Below are positions 34,094 to 46,298 of a stretch of DNA of 64,000 bases, one piece after another. The translations under genes were made by a program, and so were the position numbers. This DNA is from Orychophragmus violaceus (lineage: Eukaryota; Streptophyta; Magnoliopsida; Brassicales; Brassicaceae). The notes beneath the pieces are model-generated. The model saw nothing but the letters and a program-made list of their open reading frames with translations. It had not been told where the DNA came from and ran no database searches. Location: assembly GCA_030180135.1 (NCBI GenBank), contig CM058240.1, positions 1,493,001 through 1,557,000 of the forward strand, read 5' to 3'. How positions within the stretch are numbered: the first letter of the stretch is position 1; every line of letters starts with the position of its first letter.

Positions 34094-34728
34094 TAATGAA
34101 TGAAGAGAATGGATATCACTTTCATTCATTCCCTTTCATTGAATTTGTAATCGAGTAACGCCAGAACTTTATTTTTGTTATGAGATTAGTAGTATTTTAA
34201 TTGTATTCAATGTCATTATCATACATGTCTCATCAAGTCATCATCCAAAAAATCATGCATGTTTCATTTTTCAGTAAAGTGTAGCCAATTCTTTTATTTT
34301 TTGTTTTATTTATATATAAAAATCAGCTAAAAAGTAGAGGACACAATAGATCCGTCGGTGAAGACCAAAAATGTCTTTGTTAATTTGATTTTGGTTTTAT
34401 ATTTGACCTGAACATTTTGGTAGGTGTTGCCAAAATCATGTGAAAAATGTTTCTATTTAGTTAGAATTTAATATAAAAATACTATTAAAATCTAGAGAAA
34501 TATATAAAAATTGTTTGATAATTGTTTTACTTAGAAGAACACTAAAAAGTAAAAATATATATACGGATGGGGTTAATACGGTACAAATAATTATTCGGAC
34601 TAGCACGAGTTCGAATTATATGGTAATCAAATGTCAATTATAGTAAGTAATATATTAGCTCATTTAACATTGGGATTTGGGAAACCACAAAGCAAAAAAA
34701 AAAAACAGAAACTAAAACCATTCTTCAG
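32766..34728. repeat. Unit A of a recent 2-kb tandem duplication
   Basis: Starts at ATTGGAGTTTGTCC, 16 bp inside the Helitron, and runs through the Helitron end plus ~635 bp of flanking DNA to CCATTCTTCAG. Apart from TA-microsatellite length it matches 34729-36726 almost base for base. Confidence 0.9.
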
Positions 34729-35069
34729 ATTGGAGTTTGTCCATGGTACATAAATGTTGTTCCTGAAATTTGCCCTTAATATTATTAGGATTTGTAATCT
34801 TCATTAAGGGTAATTAGGGAATATAACATTATCTCTACAATCCATGTTTCCAAACAAGACAATTATTAAACATGTAACCAAACAACCAAAATCTAATAGG
34901 TCACACTTTCCTAATTAATTAAAATCAAAACAAATTAATTGATAAATATAATGAATAATTTATACATCAACTATTATATATAAATTAAGATTCTCTAATT
35001 TATGATCTAAATTTATGATTTTATTCAAAATATATTTATAATATATTTTAATATCTTTTTATTTTGTTT

Positions 35070-35145
<76 letters not shown>

Positions 35146-35393
35146 TACGATTGATGTTTTTACGATTGTACTTTTTAGCAGGTTTTTCCATCAAACTGAA
35201 AAATATTTAATTAATTAAACGGGTTGAAAAATTAATTAACCAATCTCGATTATAAATTTTCTATAAAAAAATTCGCATATAGTAAATAATTTCAGCTGAT
35301 ATATTTTAAAATTAATAAAATATTAAAATGATTTCATACTTATATTATTCAAATATTTGAAATATATTTTAATATCTTTTTATTTTGTTTCAA

Positions 35394-35425
<32 letters not shown>

Positions 35426-36726
35426 TACGATTGATGTTTTTACGATTGTACTTTTTAGCAGGTTTTTCCATCAAACTGACAAATATTTAATTAATTAAAC
35501 GGGTTGAAAATTTAATTAGCCAATCTCAATTATAATTTTTTTTAAAAAAATTCGCATATAGTAAATAATTTCAGCTGATATATTTTAAAATTAATAAAAT
35601 GATTTCATACTTATATTATTCAAATATTTGAAGCGTCAAATTATGCTTTATGTTTGAATGAAGTTTTTAACGGATAGTTCCATCAAATTTGCAAATTATA
35701 TATACGACTACAACATGTATTTTATAAAATAATATTTTAGATAAAGAAAATAAAAATTAAACATATACCACATAACTTTTACAATAGTTGTTTTCACATA
35801 TATATATATATTTTTCCAAACTATGATCTTACGATACAACGCATATTAAAATATATAATGCGAAATCGTTATTTTAATCTCTTAATCCTTACGATATATC
35901 TCCTCCAAATAACACATAATTCATTTAAAAAAAACTAAATTGCTAACTCACTGTTTATAATGTTGGTTAAACAATTATAATGAAAATTAGATTACATAAT
36001 TAAAAATCTAAACTACTATTAACAAAATGAATAAAAAGTAAAATTTGTAAAGAAAATTAAACCCGCACTTAAGTGCGGGTCAAAATCTAGTAATGAATGA
36101 AGAGAATGGATATCACTTTCATTCATTCCCTTTCATTGAATTTGTAATCGAGTAACGCCAGAACTTTATTTTTGTTATGAGATTAGTAGTATTTTAATTG
36201 TATTCAATGTCATTATCATACATGTCTCATCAAGTCATCATCCAAAAAATCATGCATGTTTCATTTTTCAGTAAAGTGTAGCCAATTCTTTTATTTTTTG
36301 TTTTATTTATATATAAAAATCAGCTAAAAAGTAGAGGACACAATAGATCCGTCGGTGAAGACCAAAAATGTCTTTGTTAATTTGATTTTGGTTTTATATT
36401 TGACCTGAACATTTTGGTAGGTGTTGCCAAAATCATGTGAAAAATGTTTCTATTTAGTTAGAATTTAATATAAAAATACTATTAAAATCTAGAGAAATAT
36501 ATAAAAATTGTTTGATAATTGTTTTACTTAGAAGAACACTAAAAAGTAAAAATATATATACGGATGGGGTTAATACGGTACAAATAATTATTCGGACTAG
36601 CACGAGTTCGAATTATATGGTAATCAAATGTCAATTATAGTAAGTAATATATTAGCTCATTTAACATTGGGATTTGGGAAACCACAAAGCAAAAAAAAAA
36701 AACAGAAACTAAAACCATTCTTTAGA
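34729..36726. repeat. Unit B of the tandem duplication, with a 5'-less Helitron copy
   Basis: Offset from unit A is 1963 bp at the start and 1997 bp at the end, the difference coming from a longer (TA)n near 35075-35140. The Helitron copy in it lacks its TC terminus and ends with CTAG at 36087-36090. The join shows ATT microhomology (CTTCAG|ATTGGAG). Confidence 0.9.
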
Positions 36727-36921
36727 TTTGTGTCTTAAAAGCATTACTTAATCATTGCTACTAAATTGTGTTAGCTGTTTCCCAATACATATAAAAGTGT
36801 ATGAGATCGAGTTAGGTTAAAAAATTATGCATATAAGCCTTCCACTAAGATGTCTAACAGTATAACCATGATATTATGAATACATGCAATACAAAGTCTA
36901 AACTATAGCTACATTTGTTAA

Positions 36922-37717
36922 TCTATACTATTAAAACAGGAAGGTTTGCCATGGTACATAAATGTTGTTCTCGGAATTTGCCCTTAATATTATTAGGATT
37001 TACAACCTTCATTAAGGGTAAAACTGTAAAACAATGTATATCTCTACAATCCATGTTTCCAAACAAGACAATTATTAAACATGTAGCCAAACAATCAAAT
37101 TCTAATGGGTTCCACTTTCCTAATTAATTAAAATCAAAACAAATTAATTGATAAATATAATTAATAATTTATACATCAACTATTATATATAAATTAAGAT
37201 TCTCTAATTTATGATTTAATTCAAAATATATTTATAATATATTTAATATATTTTTTTTGTTTCAAATATATATATATATATATATATTATGATTGATGTA
37301 CGATTGTACTTTTAGCAAGTTTTTCCATCAAACTAAAAAATATTTAATTAATTAAACGGGTTGAAAAATTAATTAGCCAATCTCGATTATAAATTTTCTA
37401 TAAAAAATTCGCATATAGTAAATAATTTCAGTTGATATATTTTAAACTTAATAAAAATATCTCCTCCTTAATCCTTAATGAAAACTTAATCGTTATTTTA
37501 ATCTCTTAATCCTTACGATATATCTCCTCCAAATAACACAAAATTGATTTAAAAAAAACTAAATTGCTAACTCACTGTTTATAATGTTGGTTAAACAATT
37601 ATAATCAAAATTAGATTACATAATTAAAAATCTAAGCTACTATTAACAAAATGAATAAAAAGTAAAATTTGTAAAGAAAATTAAACCCGCACTTTCTAAG
37701 TGCGGGTCAAAATTTAG
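36922..37717 (+). mobile_element. Non-autonomous Helitron, same family, 796 bp
   Basis: Starts TCTATACTATTAAAACAGGA. It ends with the stem CCCGCACTTTCTAAGTGCGGG-like hairpin (37686-37707), then TTAG (CTAG changed at its first base), followed by T. It carries only one copy of the block that is doubled in the 32750 element, so that doubling happened after the families split. Confidence 0.85.
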
Positions 37718-38276
37718 TGTTGAAGTTAAGATGTGAAAACAGCTTGAGCATGTCATTAATATCCCTATTACTTTACCATTTTCATTCAAATGAAAAGTAA
37801 AAATAAAACTAAGATACTTAGGATATATTCTTTTAGACGAGTCATAGTTTTTATTTTCAGAAAAGAGTCGTCTTTAAGATGATCTTCTCGATTACATTTT
37901 CGATCCTTTATTTTGAAATCGTGTTTGGACGAAAAGAAATAAAATATTTTTCTAACTTTCATGGTGTATTAAAGTAAGTCTAATACTTTATTGACTCGAT
38001 TTTTTTTTTATTTAAAATCATATCCCTCGAGAGTGATAAGGAAAAAGAACTAAGAAAATGAAGAAAAATGGATCCAAATTAATTCACTACACAAGAGCTA
38101 CATAAAAAAATGTTAGAGATTAGATATAATATGGTGAGCACGATTCAGTGTAGCACGTGAAATATTATACTTGAAAAATCCAGCTAACCGTAATCTACGC
38201 AAATCATGAATCCCAGAGCAAAAATGTAATGTTTTATAATTGTAGTGGTCACTAAATCAAAAGAACTATAAATTTA

Positions 38277-38532
38277 GGCTTTGAATGGTAATTGCGGTCA
38301 GTGCAAACATTGTCCATTGCGGTTCAAATCATTTTATTTTTAGGGTGGATATAATCCGTTGCGGATCAATATTTTTTTTGTTCATAAAACTGGACCGCAT
38401 TTGATTTACAGCGGATTTTCTTTATTTTCTTTTTTCAGATCACTACGAATTAAAAACTGTGAATGGTAAGCAAAAGTGATTTATATCATTTACGGACTAA
38501 TCCGCCTTAACCGCAGTTACCATTCAGAATCC
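38277..38532. mobile_element. MITE with GGCTTTGAATGGTAA-type inverted ends (256 bp)
   Basis: The left end GGCTTTGAATGGTAATTGCG matches the reverse of the right end (GGATTCTGAATGGTAACTGC). Flanking trinucleotides are TTA and TAA, suggesting a PIF/Harbinger-like origin. Ends match the MITE at 41220-41656. No coding. Confidence 0.65.
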
Positions 38533-38751
38533 TAATCACTTGAAATAATCATGTATAATTCACCTTTCGTATTAAATTAAAATTAATGTATATATAGTCC
38601 TAGTCACTTGAACTATATTATTATTTTTGACTCGATTAGAATTACAAATAGTAGAAAAAATATTTACATTGGTTTTTGTAAAGACTAAAGTAATGTTCTT
38701 GAAAAATATTTAGCATGGTTGATTAATGATTAGTGTAAATATTTACCTCAT

Positions 38752-38812
38752 AGAAAGATCCATTACCGTTTTGCTCAAAAAAAAAAAAAAAAAGAAAGAT
38801 CCATTACCGTTT
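38752..38812 (+). mobile_element. Ultra-short retroposed tail with perfect 20-bp target duplication
   Basis: AGAAAGATCCATTACCGTTT is present at 38752-38771 and 38793-38812. The insert between them is TGCTC plus 16 A (38772-38792). A 20-bp perfect duplication around a poly(A) tract is very unlikely by chance. Confidence 0.85.
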
Positions 38813-39032
38813 CTCGGGTTTGTTTCTGTAGGACGAGGATTTCGAGGTCCTGAAACACGTGAGGCCGCCGCCGGCCCAAAGGTTCTTCTTTTATGGAAGG
38901 CCCAAATTTATTAGAATGATGATATCTTCCGAATATTAATCAATATATAAACCATACTCTATACATTAAGACTATGGTTTAGGCCAATAATCCAGAATCG
39001 GTAAGAGAGAGAAAGTCAACTCGTTGACTAAA

Positions 39033-41968
39033 ATGAATTTCTCTCCGATAACAATCTCCCTTCTCCTTACTCTCTTATCGCCGACTCTTCTATCTTACTC
39101 CGGCGATTCCATCACCGTCGAGAATGAATCTACGCCGACTGTATGTATCGTCGGGAGTGGGATCGGAGGCTCATCCGTCGCTCATTTCCTCCGTAACTAC
39201 TCCATTTCCACGAGCTTGGACCGAGCCCGGATCCTGATGTTTGAGCGTCACAATATAGTCGGCGGACGTATGAGAACCGTTACCGTCTCCGGTGAAACAT
39301 ACGAGGCCGGCGGTTCGATTCTACACCCGAAAAACTACCACGCTCGGGACTTCGTAAACAGATTCAATTTGACGGTTCGATTACCGACTGCGATTGAAGA
39401 ATCATCCGCGATTGGAATCTGGGATGGGAAGAGATTCATCTTCAAAACCTTCGGTTCAAGTATCAAATTCCCGTTTGTGGATAAGATCGTCTCTTGGATG
39501 AATGATCTGTACATGTTCATGCGTTACGGGTTTTCATTGTTCAGAATGAGTAACTTCATTGAGGTATCTTTCTCATCTTCAAATTTTGCCTTTGTCTGGA
39601 TCTTCTTGTATGTTAACTGATTCACATTCATGGATGTAGAATATGGTTAACAATTTCTTGAAGTACTATGAAAGCTTAGAATCAAGACCTGTATTCGATA
39701 GTGTTGAAGGGATGCTTAAATGGTCAGGCTTGTACAATCTCACACAGCTTACTCTACAGGAGAAGTTATCTGAAGCTCAGCTGTCTCCTTTGTTAGTCAA
39801 CGAGCTGGTTACTGTAAGCATTCTCACTTAGTTCAGCTCCATTGAAGTCGATTTGATCTTTTATTTGTGACATGGTTCCTCTGGATGACATGCATTCCTT
39901 GGGCGTTCGGTTCTTCAGTTCGGTTGGTTCGGTTCTTTTGTCGGTTCTAGTGGTTTATGATCCATTTGGGTATTTAGAAAATTCGTTTCGGTTATTTCGG
40001 TTTTCGGTTCGGTTTAGATAGTAAATTTGGAAACCATCTAATACCCGGAAAAAATCGGATCTAGTTCGTTTCAGTTCGTTCGGATAATTTAGATAATTTG
40101 GTATAAATTCGCGTAATTTTGGTGAAAATTTGTCTAATTCGGTTAAAATTTTGGATAATTGGGGTAGTTCGTATAAAATCAGATATTTTGGTTAAAAAAG
40201 TATTCGGTTTATTTCGGATAATTCGTTTTTTCTTAGTAATATTCGGTTAATTTTGGTTATTGGGTTATTTTAAATCTAAATATAACTAATATTTTTGGTT
40301 ATAAATTCATATTTCGGTTAGTTCGAGTATCCATTCGGTTCTTTGGGTTGGTTTTGGTTTGGTTCGGTTATGAAACTTTAAAAACCATTCAGCTATTTCC
40401 GAAATTCGTCTCGGTTTTGGCTTCGGTTATTTCGATTTGGTTCGGTTTGGTTCTTCGGTTCTAGGTTTTTATGCCCAGTCCTAAGGTGATAATACATTTT
40501 GGTACAAACTGAAACAAAAAAATGATCTCCCTCTACTATTTTTTTTCGTCTCTAAGGTTATTACAAGGATAAACTATGGACAGAGTGTACTCATCAGTGG
40601 ACTAGCAGGTGCAGTCTCTATGGCTGGTTCAGGTGGAGGTTTATGGTCTGTTGAAGGTGGAAATTGGCAGATGGCTGCAAAGCTGATTAATCATTCAGAT
40701 GTTACATTACACCTGAACGAGCAAATCGAATCCATTACACACCTCGGTAACTATTACGAGCTTAAATCCACAAAAGGAAACAGCTTCAAATGTGATGTCA
40801 CTGTAGTTTCCACACCATTGGACGAGGTGGATATTCAGTTCTCACCAGCAATCTCAATTCCCAAGAGGGAATTACAGCACACACATGCAACATTCGTGAG
40901 AGGACTTTTAAACCCAGTAAGTGTTAATCAATCACTGTGTTAGCTGGTGATGATGATGATTTTGTTTGCCTTACACTACTAATTCTTGATGTTTTCTTAG
41001 GGATATTTTGGTATGAAATCTGTTTCGGATGTTCCAGCTTTGGTTGGAACTCTTGAAGATCCTTTAATTCCATTCTCAAGCATCTCAATTCTAAGGAAAC
41101 ATAGTGAAACTGATATGACATACAAGATATTTACACGACAACCTGCATCAGATTCATTGCTTGATAAGCTCTTCAGGTAATGTTTCAGCACAACCTATGT
41201 CTGATTCATTACTAACTTAGGCTTTGAATGGTAGTTGTGGTTGGGGCGGATTAGTCCGCAAGTCAAATATCATTCACAGTTTTTGGTCATGCGGTGTGAA
41301 CAGAAACAAATTAAAGAAGTACGCTGCAGAGTAAGTGCATATTAGTTTTGTAAAGAAATATACTTGATCCGCAGCGGATTACAGTCCGCCCCAAAAATAT
41401 CAGATTCATTACTAACTTAGGCCAATGGTAGTTGTGGTTGGGGCAGATTAGTCCGCAAGTCAAATATTCATTCACAGTTTTTGGTCTTGCGGTGTGAACG
41501 GAAACAAATTAAAGAAGTCCGTTGCGTAGTAAGTGCATATTAGTTTTGTAAAGAAATAAACTTGGTCCGCAGTGGATTACAGTCCGCCCCAAAAAATAAA
41601 GCGGTTTAGTCTATAGTTGATTTAATCCGTTGTGACCGCAGTAACCATTCAAAACCTTATATCTCTTCAGTTTCATTAAAATTTGCTTCCCTTCTTCCTG
41701 AAACAGCGCAAGAACCGAGACCGTTCGCATAGACTGGGGTGCATATCCCAAGTACCACGCCCCTGAAGTTTTTGCACCGTTCATATTGGATGATCATCAT
41801 TTGTACTATGTGAATGCTTTTGAAAACGCTGCTAGCACAATGGAGACAAGTGCAGTGGCTGGTGAGAATATGGCGAGACTCATAGTTTCCCGATTTAGGA
41901 CAAAGGAATCTTCATCGTCTTCCTTGGACACAAGAAGCTGTAATTCTGGTCTGCACTCAGACGTGTGA
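39033..41968 (+). CDS. FCLY: Farnesylcysteine lyase (prenylcysteine oxidase family)
   Basis: A FAD-dependent enzyme that oxidatively cleaves farnesylcysteine, released from degraded prenylated proteins, to farnesal and cysteine. Its loss in Arabidopsis alters ABA sensitivity. Exons 39033-39563, 39640-39813, 40557-40916, 41001-41176 and 41707-41968 encode 500 aa, the family length. Residues 1-22 are a signal peptide (ISLLLTLLSPTLLSYSG). The FAD dinucleotide motif VCIVGSGIGGSSVAHFL is at about 37-53, followed by GGRMRTV and YEAGGSILHPKN. Later features are ISGLAGAVSMAGSGGGLWSVEGGN and IDWGAYPKY near the end. Start is ATG 39033. Intron 2 holds a repeat island and intron 4 a duplicated MITE. Confidence 0.94.
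39900..40480. repeat. TTCGGTT-rich repeat island 8 inside FCLY intron 2
   Basis: Fills nearly the whole 743-bp intron: TTCGGTTCGG, TTTCGGTTATTTCGG and TTTCGGATAATTCG words in one predominant orientation. Confidence 0.65.
41220..41656. mobile_element. MITE with internal ~190-bp tandem duplication, in FCLY intron 4
   Basis: The left end GGCTTTGAATGGTAGTTGTG and the right end (reverse GGTTTTGAATGGTTACTGCG) are inverted repeats flanked by TTA on both sides. The block from ATTCATTACTAACTTAGG through CAGTCCGCCCCAAAAA occurs twice (from about 41204 and 41403). The second copy has a damaged left terminus (GGCCAATGG). Confidence 0.75.
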
Positions 41969-42260
41969 AACAAACTTATAAGCTCCGCATGAACGATGAT
42001 TTTGACTGTACTGTTTGATGAAGCATATACTTTGATGTGTGTAAATAAACACAAAGCTGTAGAAACTGTGATCTAAGCTTTGTTTATTTTCAGACCATTA
42101 TCATCAAGTTTACCCTACTCTTTAAAAAATATATATATATATAGCAGTAGCGCGCTTACAAAATCAGAGAAACTTAAAAAATGATTGCTACTAATTACCA
42201 AATCAAAGACTGAAATCTGATCTCAATTTATTAAGTATGGATTTTTCGTCATATGTATTT

Positions 42261-43089
42261 TTTTTTTTTTTGTCAACGGGAATATTATTCATGGGCCAGG
42301 GTCAAAGCTGGGTGGGCCGAAGCCCAAATATACAAGACATAAACGACAAAAATCCGCGAGAGTGGAGATTGGATCGCCACGTGGCGAAATCTGCACACAC
42401 CCGGGCATGCAACAATACACGCGTCGCTAAACGAAGAACCGCCGTGAAAAACTGGCCGCCGCAGAGGAGAACGGAGCCAAACTTGCCGGACCAATATCCT
42501 GTACTTGCTGAGGGCCACCCGCCGATCAAAGCATCCAAGAAGCACCGATTAACCACCTGCATCGAATGAAAACAGTAACAACAACTCCGAGAGAGACGAC
42601 CAAAAGCAAGGAGACGCCGCCGCCGACGGTGTTAGAAACCCGTAAGGACCCACCATACGCTTGTCCTCGAAAGCGGTGGACACGGAAGCGATATTAATCC
42701 GAGCAAGAAGGAAGCTCGAAATCGCAGTTGAGAAAGAACAGGGAGTGAATCGGCGAGGGGAGAAAGCGGAGGCTTGATCGAAATCGCAAAAGCGAAGAAA
42801 GCCGGAGAACCGGCGAAGTCCGATAAGTCGGAAGAGAAGCCAGCCGTAGAAAGATATCCCCGAGATTATTCAAACAAGACAAGAAAAGTCGATCAAAAGC
42901 AGAGAGTATAAACCGAAAGAGATCGGCGCGAGTTCAAACAAAACGGGGAAAAAAGATTTCGCACCGGAGAGAAGAGAAGATGAAGAACAAGTGAAATCAG
43001 AAAAAAAAACCCCAACTCCGAGCTCACCGGACCTTCTGAAAGATTTGAATCGGCAAAGAAGGGCCAGAGAACCGGAGAAAAGCTTCTCA
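42261..43089 (-). mobile_element. Non-coding poly(A) retroposon, copy 2, with perfect 16-bp target duplication
   Basis: TTCGTCATATGTATTT occurs at 42245-42260 and 43090-43105. The 829-bp insert, read on the minus strand, begins TGAGAAGCTTTTCTCCGG and ends GTTGAC plus poly(A). It shares ordered blocks with 16503-17458. It is far more GC-rich than its flanks. No reverse transcriptase or other domain was found on either strand. Confidence 0.85.
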
Positions 43090-43105
43090 TTCGTCATATG
43101 TATTT

Positions 43106-43560
43106 AATAAGTGTTTATGTTGGTCTGAAGCCACAAATATAGATAGCTGAGAGTTATTTTTTTATCCTGTTGTCAAAAAAGTTGGAAAAAAAAAGTAAAC
43201 AAGTTTATCCAACAAAATTAAATCATACTTTCATTCTCGTTAAGTTATTGGATTATTTTTAAATTTTTATTATAATTTTCTAAATACATTCAAAAATAGT
43301 TTTTGAATATATCATTTAAAATCAAGAAACAACAATTATCTAGTTGACACTTATGGAATTATCTTTAATAATTAATTTCTATATATCTTCACCTAAAACA
43401 CTTTGGATAAGATTTTCAAGGTTTCCTCGTTTCGGATGGATTATATGATTTTGGAAAGCTTTATAAATATACACATATATTTGTGAAATATCAAAAACAA
43501 GTTTCTAAGAATTACTCGTCGTCCTTTGCTTGAAGTAAGAAACCCTAAGAATAATACAAT
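43106..43560. other. Spacer upstream of the MATH/coiled-coil gene
   Basis: AT-rich promoter side with GGCTTTATAAATATACACATA near 43460 as a possible TATA region, about 100 bp before the start codon. Nothing else recognised. Confidence 0.4.
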
Positions 43561-45098
43561 ATGGAGAATCAAAACCCTATGAGTTTCACGTTTGAAATAG
43601 ATAACTTTTTGGAGAAGGAAGCTGTGGTACCGTCTCCAAAATTCTTAACTGGCCGCTGCGAATGGTAAAGAACATATATTAATACATATGTTTTGATTTG
43701 TAACTCATGTTTCCACGTTTAGTTAATCTGTTTCTCTTTTTCTTTAAGGATTGTTGACGTTTATCCCAAAGGAAGGAATGTTGAAGATCACTTGTCTCTG
43801 TTCCTCTGCGTTGCTAATCCTGAATCTCTCCGACTTGGATGGAGAAGACAAGCAACTTATTCATTCATTCTGTTGAATCAATCCGGCAAAGAGTTATACA
43901 GAATGCCTGGTAATTTACTTACCTTCCATGTATATGATTGTTGAAGAAGAAACTTCAGATTAATATTTATGTTTTGTCGAAACAGAATCTTGTAGGTTTT
44001 TCTGCGCTCAGTTCTCAATATGGGGTGTGCCAAGGGCTTTCCGTCTTAAAAAGCTTCAAGAAGAAGGATTTCTGGAGAATAAAAAACTGATTGTTAAAGT
44101 AGAAATAAAAGTACATGAAGTTGTTGATGGAGGAGGTGTAAGTGGGAAGGAGATGATAGATGTCAATGGTTTTCTAGTTCTTTATTCTCAGGTATGGTTA
44201 GTTTGAATTGGGTAATTCAGTTTTCGGTTAGTTCGGTTTTCACAAAATTCAGCCAAATTGAAACAAACAAAAATCTGGTTCGGTTTTTAGGTAGTTGATT
44301 TTTTAAAAACCTGTCAAATAAAACTAAAATTCCGCTTTTCGGTTAAATTTGGACAATTTGGTTTAACTCGGTTATTTCGGTTACTTTGGCTATTTTTTAG
44401 TTCGATTTTTGAATATGATTTGGTTAGATCTGGTTTGGATCGGTATGCTTTAGTTAACACCGAATTAACTGATTGCCGAGCCAAACCGAACCCTAAACTG
44501 AATTTTTCTTCTTCTAAATTACTAAATCGAACCGAATCATAACCGAATCTAAACAAAAAAACCGAAAATTTGAGTTCCGATTATATTCCCATGCCTAATT
44601 ACAGAGATCATTCTTTTTTTTTTCTGTTTACTTTTTGATTCACTTTTCTGATTAGCATAATTACATCTTTGTTGATAGGTTGTTCCAGTGAGTCGGCTTT
44701 TCGAGAAGCACCCAGACATTGCAGTAAATTTTAAACAAACGAGACAATTCGTGAAGACATCATACATGAATCTCCTCCTCGGTCTAATCAAGACACTGAA
44801 GAAGCCTCCTCATAGCTTCACCGAGACTGAGCTAGTCAATGCTCGCAGTGAGTTGATCGAGCTAAAAGAAGTGGGATTCAAGCTAGACTGGTTAGAGACA
44901 AAGCTTGATGATGTTTCCGTGGAGTGGAAGAAAGCAAATACTGTTGTGTCTCGTGTCCAAGAACTTGAGGAACACACTAAAGAGATGGTCGGACATGCAC
45001 TTCCTAAAGACTGGTTCAGTGGTGTTGTTCGGTGTTGGAATGAGTGGAAAGTAAGAATGGGATTTGTTGATTTTCTTGGTGAAAAGAAAGACTACTAA
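43561..45098 (+). CDS. MATH domain and coiled-coil protein (RTM3-like family)
   Basis: Exons 43561-43664, 43749-43909, 43986-44191 and 44679-45098 encode 296 aa. Residues about 8-135 are a MATH/TRAF domain (FTFEIDNF ... CEWIVDVYPKG ... HLSLFLCVANPESLRLGW). The C-terminal half has a predicted coiled coil (ELVNARSELIELKEVGFKLDWLE type heptads) and ends with the family-typical WFSGVVRCWNEWKVRMGF. Brassicaceae have large clusters of such genes; RTM3, which restricts long-distance movement of potyviruses, is one member. No function can be assigned here. It is not among the Arabidopsis neighbours I recall at this place, so it may be transposed. Intron 3 holds a repeat island. Confidence 0.85.
44215..44590. 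repeat. TTCGGTT-rich repeat island 9 in an intron of the MATH/coiled-coil gene
   Basis: TTTTCGGTTAGTTCGGTTTT, GGTTATTTCGGTTAC and ACCGAATC words occupy most of the 487-bp intron. Confidence 0.6.
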
Positions 45099-45119
45099 CT
45101 TATGAAGTTATCAACTAGG

Positions 45120-45744
45120 AGAAAAAAAGTTATCAGCTCCACATGAACAAGGATTTTGAGCCTTTGACTATGCTCTTTTAATAAGAATATATGCTTTGAT
45201 GTAATAAAGAGACATGAAGCTGTAATTTTTTTCTATAAACTACGGAAAATCTGGATTTTATGGATATAAATTTAAAATTTTTTGACTTAAAAGTAATATT
45301 TTACATCAAAAGCGGTTTGAACCCAAAAAAAAAAAAAATCAATTTCATCATTAATATTTTGGTTGAAGTTGTAAATATGTAACATAAAATTTGTTTGTTT
45401 TTAATTCTTGAATCAGACTATTATTATGAAGTTTACCAAACAAAATCTTTGATCACTAATTCACTACTAAAGCACAGACTAAAAAAGGACTTAGATATAC
45501 ACACATATTTATCAAAAAAAAAAAAACTTTCATTTTTATCAATTTATGTTTTAACTCTTATTTAAACATCTAATTATTTTTTGAAATATAAAGTAAATAG
45601 TTTAGAAAAAATATCATTTAAAATCAATAAAAACAAAATAAATAAATTTTCTTTTCTTTAATGAATTTAACTTTATTTTTTGAAAACCATACAGATAAAT
45701 GATAAAATAGTTGATAAAGGTCAAAAAATCAAATTAGTTTTTAA
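45120..45744. other. 3' flank and AT-rich spacer
   Basis: Contains the 3' UTR of the MATH/coiled-coil gene (AATAAG/AATAAA-like words near 45180-45210) and AT-rich DNA with several short A-runs that lack flanking duplications. Confidence 0.4.
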
Positions 45745-46110
45745 TGATATGAGAAAAGGCATAAAATAGCACAAAAACATACCTTATCATAAATATAGCA
45801 CCAAGAAAAATAATTCACATTTTTAGCATTATTTTAGTTATAAAAACTTTTATAGCATTATATATTTTAGGGTTTAGGGTTAATTATTTAGGGTTTAAGG
45901 TTTATTTTTTAGGGTTTAGGGTTTAGTATTTAGGGTTTAGGGTTTATTGTTTAAAGTTAGGGTTTAGTATTTAGGGTTTAGGGTTTAATATTTAAGGTTA
46001 ATGATTATGGCTAATTTAGTGACAAGAGATGTTTTTGTGCTATTTTTATGATTTTTCTTCTTTGGTGCTATATTTTTGACAAATCATGTTTTTTGTGCTA
46101 TTTATCCGAT
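45745..46110. mobile_element. MITE-like element with internal telomere-like repeats, copy 2 (inverted relative to copy 1)
   Basis: The left arm AAAATAGCACAAAAACATACC and AATATAGCACCAAG and the right arm TTTTTGTGCTATTT and TTGGTGCTATATTTTTGACA match the arms at 20117-20470 in reverse order. The centre is TTTAGGGTTTAGGG-type array (45868-45995). Confidence 0.7.
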
Positions 46111-46298
46111 TTGCGTTAGGGTTCATAAATTAAAATAAAGTAATTATGTAAATGAGGAAGCCCATAAAGCAGCCCATTTTAGCCAGAAGAAAACGCGTCT
46201 TCTTTGTTTAGTTATTCCAAACCTGCGTGCGTGCGTGCGTTGTCTTGGTAAAAGAGCAGAAGCGAAGAGATCAAATTCAATCAATCTGATCATCGGCG

